From Cladorhizidae sp. MBARI D1340-BT2 (Eukaryota; Porifera; Demospongiae; Poecilosclerida; Cladorhizidae), in assembly GCA_028752905.1 (NCBI GenBank), contig JAQNBH010000073.1, positions 1-64,000 of the forward strand: 64,000 nucleotides of DNA, given 5' to 3'. The position numbers and the translations under genes are program-made. Shown in pieces: positions 23,373 through 34,355 of the stretch; position 1 is the first letter of the stretch, and every line of letters starts with the position of its first letter. A model generated the notes under the pieces. The model was given only the letters and a program-made list of their open reading frames with translations. It was not told where the DNA came from and did no database searches.

Positions 23373-23672
23373 TTTTCCACCCGCGCGCTTGACCGCCTAA
23401 TGAAAAAGGTCATTGAATAGCCTAGGGCTTCCTCTAACCACTGGTAGCTATTTTGGCTGAGGTTGCAGGGATTCGGTTTTTGAGGTCCCTTCACTTTAGG
23501 TCGAGTAACTTGTCTATAATTATACATGAAACATATTTTAGTATCAAAAGAAAGCACACGAGAGACCTATCTTTTGAGCTTATCAAGTCCACCATGAAGT
23601 TTGCAGAATCTACGTAGCTCTAAAGTTGTAACCATAAGTAAAAATTAAAAAATGCCATTGTCCCCCCCCCTT
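23373..23672 (+). repeat. second copy of the Mutator-like TIR
   Basis: Starts 'ttttccacccgcgcgcttga' and repeats the left TIR of the element at 18343 almost throughout, including 'gaggttgcagggattc' and 'gtttgcagaatctacg'. It lies only 8 bp from the right end of the first element, in head-to-tail contact. No matching far end is visible, so this is a truncated second element. Confidence 0.75.
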
Positions 23673-24650
23673 CAGCTTGGATTCTTGGTCTACTTCTTCC
23701 TTAAATAATAGCAAAATGCATTGCATGAAACTCTCCATAACTTTAGAATAGTGCAACAAAATGCTTCCAGATTTTAAAAACAGCCTGTGAAGGCATATCT
23801 GGACCTGTAGAGAAGGAGAGAAAAAGGTTTTTTTCCTTCAGAAAAATGTTTTAAAGGCAGATTGCGCGAATAAAGAGACAGGTGTCGTGCCAAATCCTTC
23901 CCTAGTCCTCTTTTACTTACTGCGCATGCGCAAATACGGGTTTCTCCTGCCGTTAGTTTGACAGCGTGCTTGCCAAATTTATCCTTCTCTAGCGTGCGTT
24001 ACTCAACATGTTGATTGCTCTAGCTATATATATAGCTACCTGTGTATCAATTTTTTGACAGCTTAGCTACCTGTGTATCAACTTTTGGCTGCATTTGCAG
24101 ATGGAGCGAACAGAGAAACTGTGGAGTACATTTATGGAAGGTGGAGCATTACATCAAGCATGGCACCTATAGTAGTGAATATTCTCCTTTTACACCCACC
24201 CATCAAGGGCGCAGACAGAGGCCCTCCTTCAATCATCCAATCGTTATACTTCTCGCTTATGCAGTTATCCTGCAGGACACACATGTAATTTTGGTCTAGA
24301 AGGCCCCAGAATTGATATCTGAGAGTGTAAAATTTCCTGGGGGAGCATACCACCAGATCCCCCTAGATATACATAAAAGAAATGCTAATATCATTAGCTA
24401 CTAATTTTAGTTTAGATACCCAATGGTAAGGAGTAAGGATTAGGTTCTATAATAATCCCATCAGTAGACCTGAATTCATCTTATACTCTGACAAAGTTTA
24501 TTAAAAATGTTTTTTGGAAATATCTAAATTTTTACATTGTAGATTTACCCTGCAGAAATATGCTGGAATTGAAATAATGCTCAATAAATCATTAAGTGCA
24601 GCAAAGGGGAAATATGACATGGGGAAGAATTTAGCAGGCGGGAAGAATTT
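23673..24650. other. unique sequence, no gene supported
   Basis: Contains a poly-C run and open frames of up to 85 codons around 24042-24299. These lack splice context or recognisable domains. Confidence 0.4.
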
Positions 24651-24654
24651 AGCC

Positions 24655-24846
24655 CATCCATCCATCCATCCATCCATCCATCCATCCATCCATTCATCCA
24701 TCCATCCATCCATCATCCATCCATCCATCCATCCATCCATCTATCCATCCGTCCATCAATCCATCCATCCATCATCCATCCATCCATCCATCCATCTATC
24801 CATCCGTCCATCAATCCATCCATCCATCCATCCATCCATCCATCTA
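24655..24846. repeat. (CATC)n microsatellite
   Basis: Tetranucleotide array 'catccatc' with occasional CATT, CTAT, CGTC and CAATC variants; a 50-odd-bp segment is itself duplicated. Confidence 0.97.
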
Positions 24847-24849
24847 ATC

Positions 24850-25084
24850 TATCTATTGAGTCCAGTTACCTCTTTCTACCTATCTAGGGCACTGTTTCCC
24901 AGCTCGAGAACGTGCCATATTATTCCCACTATCGCTCGAATCCGTGTTGACGCATGCGCTGTAGGTCAAAGAGGACAAATTTGGCATTTGGCATGACAAC
25001 GGCTTGATGACGTCAACAGCGTTCAGAGCACGCACGGACGTGACGTCTATCGCGAATACAATCCTAATTAAGAAATTATAAATT
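24850..25084. other. short unique sequence
   Basis: No coding frame. GC content is raised around 24900-25050 and includes 'gacgcatgcgc'. Confidence 0.3.
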
Positions 25085-25086
25085 AT

Positions 25087-25165
25087 TATTGTTATTCTCG
25101 ATGAACTCTTAGTTGAAATAATAGAATTACAATAACCTTCACAGATATCCACTTGAAATTGTCTT
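25087..25165. mobile_element. fragment of the palindromic MITE family
   Basis: 'gatgaactcttagttgaaat' and 'aattacaataacctt' match the arm at 17841-17885 and 53262-53310. The complementary arm is not intact. Confidence 0.5.
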
Positions 25166-25544
25166 GAAGTTTCGACTAGATGCTCTAGCGGAATAACGAG
25201 ATACTAAAACTGGAGCTAGCTAACCACATGCTACTGGCACACTCATCCAGCACGTGAAGCCGGCAGCACATGAACCGGATATTATAAAAATAAAGATAAA
25301 ATATTTATAATAATAATAATAATAAAATAAATTTTTTAGTAGCGAGCTTCTCCTTAATAAACAAATAATAAATAAATAAATAATAATACATTTCCTGCTG
25401 CAAAGAATTGCAGTTGCAATCCAACGAGGAAACACTGCTGCAGTGCTTGGATCCAGCTCAGTACCTGACGATCATTATTTCTTAAATTAAATGTATGCAA
25501 TATGCATGTATTCTATATCTATATGCATAATTAATTAATTTTAT

Positions 25545-25754
<210 letters not shown>

Positions 25755-25905
25755 AATTTCTAGTGATAACTAGCAATTATTTCTTGACATAAACAAATAT
25801 GATATTGTTTTTAATCATAAGCAAAGAAATAAGCAAAATAAGCAAAATATAATAAATAAATAAATAAAATAATTATATTAAATAAATATAAATAATTGGT
25901 TAAAT

Positions 25906-25950
25906 TGTCACATGAACTTTTGAACTTTTTAACTTGAGGGGAAGGGGGTT
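25906..25950 (+). mobile_element. trace of retrotransposon 3' end (copy I)
   Basis: 'cacatgaacttttgaacttt' and 'ttaacttgagg' match the last bases of copy B (27429-27460) and copy F (43999-44030). Only about 35 bp remain, preceded by A/T-rich 'aaataaat' sequence. Probably a severely 5'-truncated insertion. Confidence 0.5.
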
Positions 25951-26167
25951 CTATAAAATATATATATATAACTCAGTTTAATTTTTAAAAATTGGGATAA
26001 CAAAAAACAAGATCAATAAATAAATGGTAAGATAAAATTATGGTGGTCGTGGCTTCAAGTCCAGGCTCTTGAGAGTGGCTCTCCAGCAGCCAGGCAAGTC
26101 CATTCCACAGTCGAACCACTCACATTTGTGCTATAAAGGCTGAAACCATGATTATTCTTGTTTTATC

Positions 26168-26187
26168 TTTCCCCCCCCCCCCCCCCG
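26168..26187. repeat. poly-C tract
   Basis: An uninterrupted C run in AT-rich sequence just upstream of copy B. Confidence 0.9.
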
Positions 26188-26234
26188 TTTAAAAAAAAAA
26201 ATTTAAATAAAATAATTAATTTTATTATAATTAT

Positions 26235-27443
26235 GATGCTATCACATTGTTGCGTCACTCATTTGCGATCCCTAAGATGATGCACATTCTCCGCTCTGCT
26301 CCCTGTTTCTCTTCCAGTCATCTCCCAGCCTATGACCACCTTCTCAAGTCAATCCTCAGCAATATCACTAATATAGATTTTCAGAACAATGACTCTTCTT
26401 GGCTACAGGCCACCCTTCCTGTGAACCATGGGGGAATTGGAATTAGGAGTCCGGTTCATCTTGCTCACTCTGCCTTTTTGGCTTCTGCTGATGGATCGTC
26501 CAATCTTATTCACCATATCCTCCCCCCTCGGTTTAGTGCTGTCCAGTACCCTGAGATTGAGGTTGCCCTTTCACTCTGGGGTGATGACCTTGTCTTGCCT
26601 CCTCCAGCCCCGCCTGCTTCCCATCAGCAGAAATCGTGGGACATGCCTCGTATTTTGGAAAGGGCAGAGTCACTTTTGCGGAATGCTAGTGACCCCCAAA
26701 CCAGAGCTCGTCTCCTCGCCGTGTCTGCATGTGAGTCAGGTGCCTGGCTTAATGCCCTGCCAATCTCCTCACTGGGTCTCCGAATGAGCGATGAGGTAGT
26801 TCGAATAGCAGTTGGGCTACGTCTTGGAGCACCCCTGTGCCAGCCACACTCTTGTAGTTACTGTGGATCGGATGTCAACCAGTTTGGTACACATGGGTTG
26901 AGCTGTAGGCACAGTCAGGGAAGGCTTTCTCGCCATGGTGCTTTAAATGACATCATCCACCAGTCATTAACTGCTGCAAATGTCCCTTCCCGGCTGGAGC
27001 CCTCAGGTCTGCTTCGGTCCGATGGAAAGAGACCTGATGGCATGTCCATCATTCCATGGTCAAGTGGTAGACTATTGGTATGGGATGCAACCTGCAGTGA
27101 CACCTTTGCCCCATCCAACCTTTTGGCTGCAGTCACTGAGGCTGGTGCAGTGGCAGCACAGGCGGAGATTTTGAAGGGTGAAAAGTACGCCCACCTGGAC
27201 TCGGCATACAAGTTTGTACCTGTGGCGGTAGAGACGTGTCGATCCTTTGGGCCTCAAGCAAAGGCATTCTTCAGGGAGTTGGGACGCCGCCTGAGGTCAG
27301 TGACTTATGAAGAGGACTCCCATCAACATCTTCTTCAGCGGATTTCTGTGGCTGTGCAGCGTGGGAATGCAGCCTCAGTAATGGGATCTTTGCCATCAGG
27401 GTTGGGGACGAGCCATTTCCCTAGTCATCGCATGAACTTTTAA
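26235..27443 (+). CDS. C-terminal half of RLE-type non-LTR retrotransposon protein (copy B, 5'-truncated, frame open)
   Basis: The open frame starts inside the element (no natural start) and ends at a stop at 27443. Order: end of the RT/thumb ('LLRHSFAIPKMMHILRSAPC', 'TLPVNHGGIGIRSPVHLA'); a Cys/His knuckle 'CSYCGSDVNQFGTHGLSCRH' (C-x2-C-xn-H-x3-C); 'LNDIIHQSL'; then 'DGKRPDG...LLVWDATCSDTF', which fits the PD-x(n)-D core of a restriction-like endonuclease; then 'VPVAVETCRSFGPQ'. Such a layout is known in RLE-bearing non-LTR elements (R2/R4/NeSL group). The 5' breakpoint at about 26235 follows 'attttattataattat'. It could still be translated as a fragment but cannot be autonomous. Confidence 0.75.
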   Translation, partial: DAITLLRHSFAIPKMMHILRSAPCFSSSHLPAYDHLLKSILSNITNIDFQNNDSSWLQATLPVNHGGIGIRSPVHLAHSAFLASADGSSNLIHHILPPRFSAVQYPEIEVALSLWGDDLVLPPPAPPASHQQKSWDMPRILERAESLLRNASDPQTRARLLAVSACESGAWLNALPISSLGLRMSDEVVRIAVGLRLGAPLCQPHSCSYCGSDVNQFGTHGLSCRHSQGRLSRHGALNDIIHQSLTAANVPSRLEPSGLLRSDGKRPDGMSIIPWSSGRLLVWDATCSDTFAPSNLLAAVTEAGAVAAQAEILKGEKYAHLDSAYKFVPVAVETCRSFGPQAKAFFRELGRRLRSVTYEEDSHQHLLQRISVAVQRGNAASVMGSLPSGLGTSHFPSHRMNF

Positions 27444-27892
27444 ACTTTTTAACTTGAGGTATGGCATGTTGTTCTCTGTCATAATTATGTATATGTGAAA
27501 AAAATTTAAGAGTTCATTAGTTTTTATTATTTTACTAAAAAAAAAATAATAAAAAAAAAAATATTAAAAAAATAAAATAAAAAAATAAAAATATAAAAAA
27601 AAATAAAAAAAATTATATTGTTATTGTTATAATTATAATTAAGTATTTATTAATTATTTATTTTCTTTCTTTCTTTCTTAGCTTGTTATTTTACTTATTT
27701 TACTTATATATACATATTTATATATACATATTATTTTATTTGTTTATGTTTATTTTTAAATTAACAAATAATTATTCCAAGTTCATTAACACCTAATTAG
27801 CACATGCTAGCTAGTAATTGAAAATTAAAAAAGGAAATGATACAAAGGAAAAAAATTAAATTATTTGTAAATAGACTGACTGGTACCGACAG
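27444..27892. repeat. 3' end of copy B then AT-rich low-complexity
   Basis: 27444-27482 is shared with copy F ('ggtatggcatgttgttctct'). From 27530 the sequence is A-rich 'aataaaaa' and 'tttctttctttc' runs. Confidence 0.7.
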
Positions 27893-28500
27893 CTACAGTG
27901 TTCCCATGCTGGATGGTAATGGAAATTCTCTGCAGAGGACAAAATGATGGGTACATGGTTCGTCGAATTTTACCTTGAGACAGCCTCCCAACTTTCCAAG
28001 GAACAGAGATGCTTCCACTCCCAACACTACAGTGGTTTCTATGCCAATTGGGACAGAATGGGCAGCAGCATACTTTTCTTTCTTCAAGGACTCAGCTCTG
28101 TTTGCCACTACAACAGGATAAAAATCAAGCTTCAGGAAGATATGGCCTGGCTGTAAATTATGCAGAAAAATACGAGCAGCATGGATGATAGATTCAGCTC
28201 CAAGACGTATCCCAAAACCCAACTGAAGAGGTGCCAGAAGAGCACTCATGGCTGCTTCATATGAAAGCTTGCACGTTTAGCTACCAGACATCTAAGCATA
28301 TACCCAATGGCTATGGGTCTCATACCACCATCCTTTTTATTCAGGGTGATGAGAGAAGTGCCAAAAAAAGAGCAAACAGAAGCTGAAACAGCACCATATT
28401 GATGAAATCAGTCCATGGCTGCAAGAAAAGAGACCACCAGCACCAGCAGACTTACTGATCATATCCTTAAGGTGACGTAACATGGTCCTCCCTCACATCC
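27893..28500 (-). pseudogene. internally deleted RLE-type retrotransposon (copy C)
   Basis: The minus strand reads early RT motifs ('FFGTSLITLNKKDGGMRPIA', 'LGFGIRLGAESIIHAARIFL', 'LQPGHIFLKLDF'). It then jumps directly to the C-terminal closing segment ('KKEKYAAAHSVPIGIET', 'VLGVEASLFLGKLGGCL'). The whole palm/thumb, zinc knuckle and endonuclease are missing between. It also has a frame change near 28260. Dead. Confidence 0.65.
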
Positions 28501-28769
28501 ACAAGGAAAAGAGTGAATGGCCTTTTGATGGTGAACTAACAATAATTGGAGCTGGAGGAATGAATGAATTTTGATGAGGTGGAGGATGTTTATCCCGCAA
28601 AAAATTGTGTTTTCTTTATAATTTCATTAAACAGGCTATATCAGAGTACATTAACATCTAATTAACACCATGCAAATTATAAAAAATTAATAATTACTAC
28701 GTACATGAGAAGTTACAGAAAAAAATTAACACACCCAAACACAAATAAATAACAAATGCAAGCAAACAA

Positions 28770-28990
28770 TCTCAAAGCAAAGTCCCTGCAGTACATTACC
28801 CGCAGAATTTCGACTAACCACACGCTGCAGCAGAAAGGACTGACGAGCCGTTTGCCAAGGTCAGTGAAAAAGGCTGCAGCTGCATGGCCGAAAACTCCCG
28901 TCTCAATGGCCAGAGGAATAACGGAGTCCAACTCTTTATACTTAGTCCTCTTGCTCAGCTTCAGTGGCCACTGTCAGCCTCAATGCCAGC
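28770..28990 (-). pseudogene. C-terminal scrap of RLE-type retrotransposon (copy D)
   Basis: 'DSVIPLAIETGVFGHAAAAF' and 'FTDLGKRL' match the closing segment of copies B and G ('FVPVAIETSGVFGPQSLLFL', 'RDLGQRL'). Upstream frames are shifted. Confidence 0.55.
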
Positions 28991-29184
28991 CAAAGCCAAA
29001 TGGAATGGTACATATATATATATATAGGGGTCAGGGCATGTATCATATCCCACACTAATGATCAACCACACTTCCATGGGACCAAACTGATACACCCGGC
29101 CATTTGCCATCTGATCTGAACACTCTATTAGATAGAAGAAAAAATTGCTTCCAGTTCACATGCTAGATGTGTGTGCTGGTATAT
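28991..29184. other. short unique sequence
   Basis: No coding signal; contains a (TA)n run near 29010. Confidence 0.3.
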
Positions 29185-29695
29185 AACAGAGGTGGTTAGC
29201 TAGCTACTGGTATATATATAGCATGAGGTGGTTAGCTAGCTACTGGTATAGATATAGCATGAGGTGGGTACTAGCTACTGGTATATATATAACAGATAAA
29301 CAGAGGTGGGTAGCTAGCTACTGGTATATATATAACAGATAAACAGAGGTGGGTAGCTAGCTACTGGTATATATATAGCATGAGGTGGATAGCTAGCTAC
29401 TGGTATAGATATAGCATGAGGTGGGTACTATATATATAACTAGCTACTGGTATATATATAACAGATAAACAGAGGTGGGTAGCTAGCTACTGGTATATAT
29501 ATAGCACGAGGTGGATAGCTAGCTACTGGTATATATATAGCATGAGGTGGGTAGCTAGCTACTGGTATATATATATAGCACGAGGTGGATAGCTAGCTAC
29601 TGTTATATATATATAACAGAGGTGGGTAGCTAGCTACTGGTTACCAGGTCACCGTATATATATAGCACGAGGTGGATAGCTAGCTACTGGTATAT
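29185..29695. repeat. 36-45 bp minisatellite
   Basis: About 13 copies of 'gaggtggatagctagctact' followed by 'ggtatatatatagca', with 'aacagataaacagaggtggg' variants. Confidence 0.9.
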
Positions 29696-29702
29696 AGGCA
29701 GG

Positions 29703-29785
29703 CTCGATGTCTAGTCAAACATCGCGAGAATACAATTTCAAGCTGATTATTGGGAAGGTTATTTTATCATCATCATCATCATCGT
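29703..29785. mobile_element. half of palindromic MITE plus (ATC)n
   Basis: 'acaatttcaagctgattatt' and 'gggaaggttattttat' match the inner arm of the MITE family at 17.9, 18.1 and 53.3 kb. A short (ATC)n run follows. Confidence 0.45.
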
Positions 29786-30019
29786 TTTCTTTTTTTCTTT
29801 TCTGTGTTTATTCATTTGATATTTGATATAATTATCATTATTTTACTTTATATATTTTTGAAATTAATACATGGGGGAGGGGGCGGAATGAAACAAAGGG
29901 GACCAAAAATATTGAAATAAGGTACAAATAGTAATTAGCTAACTAATTCATATCAATTACAAAAATACCAAATGATAATTAACAATAAATACATAAATAA
30001 TACATAAATAAATAACTAA

Positions 30020-30660
30020 AAAGCTAACGACAAGTTCAACTCCCGGCTGACCCCAAAACAGACGCGAGGCATTCTCCCGATGGACTGCCACTGAGAGACG
30101 CTGAAGGAGCTAAGCACGGGCATTCACCTCCCCAGTTCTTTGCCTTATCCTGAGGCTGAGCTCCTTCAGGAAAGCCATCGACCTGTTCCCGATGACCCCC
30201 AATGACTCGATGGCCACAGGCACAAAAAAGTGGCAACGATCTAGGCTGGTATACTTGGCAACTCTTTTCTCCTGAGCTATAGCAGCCACAGCTCCAGCAC
30301 TACTCACTGCACCCCAATATGACTGGGAAAACATATCTGGACAGTTGCATCCCACACCAGTTGCTTGCCATTCTTCTATGGCACCATGGTTACCCCATCA
30401 GGCCTTTTTCCATCAGAACGAAAGAGACCCGACGGTTCCATCCTGGAAGGGGCACCGGCAAATAAATATGCCCGGAAGATGATGTTGTTCATGGCGGTAT
30501 GACGGTAGAAATGTCCTTCGCTCCTCTTGCAGCTAAGACCATGCATGGCTAGGCGATCCACTTCTTCTCCACAGTGCTGGCAGTAATGGGGGTGACACAA
30601 ATTGGAGCCCAAGTGGAGACCCACGGCAACCAATAGTATCAGCATCCATCCTCAAACCCA
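30020..30660 (-). pseudogene. 3' fragment of RLE-type retrotransposon (copy E)
   Basis: The minus strand reads 'VAVGLHLGSNLCHPHYCQHC' and 'MHGLSCKRSEGHFYRHTAMN' (zinc knuckle), then 'LEPSGLFRSDGKRPDG'-like endonuclease sequence (here MEPSGLF...). A stop replaces the Trp of the 'PW' motif and a one-base loss follows within W-D-A-T-C. It ends with 'SAGAVAAIAQEKRVAKYTSL' and 'FFVPVAIESLGVIG'. Dead. The 3' tail 'gacaagttcaactcccggct' resembles copy A. Confidence 0.7.
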
Positions 30661-31089
30661 GGGACGAGATGGGGAGGGCATTTATTTATTTATTTTATTA
30701 TATTATATATTAATTTATTTTTATTTATTTGATTATTTATATTTAAATTAATTTTTTTATTTGCTTAATTAATTTTTGCTTAATGAATTTATTATTTTTA
30801 TATTTTTATTATTATTTAGACAAACATCAAAACAAACAGAACAAAACAATAATATATCTTATCGTCTATCTATCTAGTTATTGAATAAGTCCAGTCCTCA
30901 CTGAAGTCCAGTCCTGACTGATACAGCAATCACTATTAATAAATTTTAAAGCATCTATATACTGAGAGTACATTAAGAGATTATTAACATTGCAGTAATA
31001 ATAAAAATGATAACAACTTAAATATATATTATATGTATATATAATATACATGTACATACATATATTGGATTTGCCTAAGAAACAAAAAC
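30661..31089. repeat. AT-rich low complexity with a retrotransposon tail trace
   Basis: 'ttatttatt' runs. 'gaataagtccagtcctcact' (30885-30905) resembles the 3' tail of copies A and E, so another truncated insertion may end here. 31020-31065 is (TA)n-like. Confidence 0.5.
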
Positions 31090-31312
31090 ATCCATTGAGA
31101 CCACACCCACATAGATAAGACTTTATTGTAAAATGGTGATGCAGACCACGCCCAATTTGAAGATGCTTACCACTCCTTTTAAAACCATATACACACTTTA
31201 AAATCTGTATATATGATATTTGGGGGACATGTAGTTTTTTTTGTAAAGAGGCATGTAAATGGGTGTGGTCTGAATGGCATAAAAGGTCATCTAAGCGGGT
31301 GTGGTATCGAGG
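31090..31312. mobile_element. imperfect fold-back element (MITE-like)
   Basis: The left arm 'ccattgagaccacacccaca' is roughly complementary to the right arm around 'gggtgtggtatcgagg' and 'ataaaaggtcatctaagc'. About 220 bp, non-coding, no clear target duplication. Confidence 0.4.
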
Positions 31313-31379
31313 GATATATTCTTGTTTCCTTCCGTTTTTTGACCAATAGAGTTTGTTTGTTCATATTTTGTACTTGTTT

Positions 31380-31713
31380 CTATTTGTTGATGTATATTTA
31401 TATTCCTGTGCTAGCTCTGTAGCTGTCATTAATTGATGTGTCTAATATTTGTTGTTGTTGATGTATATTTATATTCATGTGCTAGCTCTGTAGCTGTCAT
31501 TAATTGATGTGTCTAATATTTGTTGTTGTTGATGTATATTTATATTCCTGTGCTAGCTCTGTAGTCTGTCATTAATTGATGTGTCTAATATTTGTTGTTG
31601 TTGATGTATATTTATATTCCTGTGCTAGCTCTGTAGTCTGTCATTAATTGATGTGTCTAATATTTGTTGTTGTTGATGTATATTTATATTCCTGTGCTAG
31701 CTCTGTAGTGTCA
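31380..31713. repeat. 72-bp satellite, block 1
   Basis: The unit runs 'attaattgatgtgtctaata', 'tttgttgttgttgatgtata', 'tttatattcctgtgctagct', 'ctgtagtctgtc'. The block is interrupted at a TTAA inside the unit by the element at 31718. Confidence 0.95.
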
Positions 31714-31717
31714 TTAA

Positions 31718-33351
31718 GGGGGGACTATATATGCGTCAAAACCACATAATAGTTGTACCTATTTCTAATTGTCATAACTTTTTTTCTCTTTCGTCTACAC
31801 AAGTATTTATCATACCAAAGTCTTTATTATTCTGTGTATGTTTTTATAAAGTGTTAATACCTCTATATACATAATTTTCTCAGAAGATACATGCAGAAAC
31901 ATCGAGGTGACTCCAAGATATTTGTGGCAGACCTAGCTGCCTAACGATTTGAAGTCATTTACTCATAATTGGTGTGTGGCTTGCTAAGGAGTGTCTCAGT
32001 GATATCCATGGAGCAAAGTTACCATGTGTTGTCATGTTGATTAGTTACACACTTACAGAGTCTGAAAAACAGATAAAAACTAGAGGGCACCTCTTCTAAC
32101 CACCATCTCTTGGCAATCCTTGCAGTAAACAAAAATCTGATTCATGGTTATCACAGCGTACTAAAAGAGCTCTAAAATGACATACATAGCCAAAAAAATT
32201 AGCAAACGGTTTTAAAGTTATTCTCGCAACAAGAAATATTTCCATTAATTGTGGGAATAAGCATTCCAAGTTTGGAAAACGAAATGTTTGAGTTAGCACT
32301 GAAATAACTTGACAAAATATGTTCTTTTACAAGTTTTAGCAATTCCTTGATCTGTTTTTTTAAACTTCTGTGACTCTTGGGTTTTTTCTGTGCCTATATC
32401 TACATGTAAGAAAGATAAATATGATGAAAATTGTTAAGGAATCTTCCTTTACAGCTGAATGTTTGTGCATGTCAAAGAAATGTATGATGAAGTAGATCCA
32501 CCATAACTTTGAAAGAAGCATCCTATGTCTCTAAAACTTTGAAAATAGCAAGTAGATAGATGCAACAACAGTTTGAACTGATTTCATGTGTAGTCGCCAA
32601 GGATGTGTGTGGGGGGAGGGGGGGGGGAACGTACGTCAGCACCACCAAAGTATTATAAATCGCCATAACTTTTGTTGTATATGCAGGTCTTATGCTTTGT
32701 TCCTAATGATATGTTGAATGTCTCTGCAGACATATTTTCTGGGAAGATACATCAAGATCCCTAAATAAGTTGGCCTAATGATATGTTGAATGTCTCTGCA
32801 GACATATATTCTCGGAAGATACATCAAGATCCCTAAATAAGTTGATCTATCTTGCAGTACAATTCATAACTGTACTAATTAACAAGACCAAAGTCCCAGA
32901 TTTTGTCAACTGATAGAGAAGGCCCGTATCTGCAACATGTGAACCGATTATCAATAAATGTAGTGGTTTTTCACTGGCAGGCCAACGCTTTGGCAACTGG
33001 AAAACACCAGAAAAAATCCCAAACCTCACCACTTCATATCACCATAACTTGCTAATACTTAGAGTACTAAAATGTTTGGCACATACAAAAGACAGATAAT
33101 TAGAAGGGCTATCCCGTGATATAAAAATTATCTATTTTGGGTAAAGTGTAGAAAGGTTATGAGGTTTACGGCAAAAAAACAAGATTTTTGGGGGGAAATG
33201 AGAAACATATATATAGACCAAATTAGGGCAAATATCATGCAAGATGTGTCCTCTTTGTAGTTTCTTGATCTGTTACATGGAGAAAAAAAATTGTTAAGGG
33301 GGAAAAAAAGGGAAAAAAATATATCTCGAATTTTGGAGGCATAGCCCCCCC
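31718..33351. mobile_element. non-autonomous TTAA-flanked DNA element, copy 1 (1634 bp)
   Basis: Flanked by TTAA at 31714-31717 and 33352-33355. The TTAA pre-exists in the 72-mer ('tcaTTAAttgatg'), so the duplication is readable. The ends are GGGGGGACTAT and the complement of GGGGGGGCTAT. The interior has no credible gene (longest frame about 70 codons). It contains a direct duplication of about 70 bp ('cctaatgatatgttgaatgt', 32700 and 32772) and repeated 'cataactttt' motifs. TTAA targeting fits the piggyBac or Kolobok superfamily; the G-rich tips do not decide between them. Confidence 0.8.
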
Positions 33352-33355
33352 TTAA

Positions 33356-34351
33356 TTGATGTGTCTAATATTTGTTGTTGTTGATGTATATTTATATTCC
33401 TGTGCTAGCTCTGTAGTCTGACATTAATTGATGTGTCTAATATTTGTTGCTGTTGATGTATATTCATGTGCTAGCTCTGTAGTCTGACATTAATTGATGT
33501 GTCTAATATTTGTTGTTGTTGATGTATATTTATATTCCTGTGCTAGCTCTGTAGTCTGTCATTAATTGATGTATCTAATATTTGTTGTTGTTGATGTATA
33601 TTTATATTCATGTGCTAGCTCTGTAGTCTGACATTAATTGATGTGTCTAATATTTGTTGCTGTTGATGTATATTTATACTCATGTGCTAGCTCTGTAGTC
33701 TGTCATTAATTGATGTGTCTAATATTTGTTGTTGTTGATGTATATTTATATTCATGTACTAGCTCTGTAGTCTGTCATTAATTGATGTGTCTAATATTTG
33801 TTGTTGTTGATGTATATTTATATTCCTGTGCTAGCTCTGTAGTCTGACATTAATTGATGTGTCTAATATTTGTTGTTGTTGATGTATATTTATATTCCTG
33901 TGCTAGCTCTGTAGTCTGTCATTAATTGATGTATCTAATATTTGTTGTTGTTGATGTATATTTATATTCATGTGCTAGCTCTGTAGTCTGACATTAATTG
34001 ATGTGTCTAATATTTGTTGCTGTTGATGTATATTTATACTCATGTGCTAGCTCTGTAGTCTGTCATTAATTGATGTGTCTAATATTTGTTGTTGTTGAAG
34101 TATATTTATATTCCTGTGCTAGCTCTGTAGTCTGTCATTAATTGATGTGTCTAATATTTGTTGCTGTTGATGTATATTTATATTCATGTGATAGCTCTGT
34201 AGTCTGTCATTAATTGATGTGTCTAATATTTGTTGCTGTTGATGTATATTTATATTCCTGTGCTAGCTCTGTAGTCTGTCATTAATTGATGTGTCTAATA
34301 TTTGTTGTTGTTGATGTATATTTATATTCCTGTGCTAGCTCTGTAGTGTCA
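33356..34351. repeat. 72-bp satellite, block 2
   Basis: About 14 units between the two TTAA-element copies; variants include 'gttgctgttg', 'gtctgacatt' and 'ttcatgtgc'. Confidence 0.95.
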
Positions 34352-34355
34352 TTAA

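Noticed and set aside
24514..24996. 160-codon frame with a His-Pro-Ser-Ile repeat
   Set aside because: Runs across (CATC)n; no other support.
32847..33032. 61-codon frame conserved between 32847 and 35492
   Set aside because: Conserved only because the two 1.63-kb elements are near-identical duplicates; no domain.
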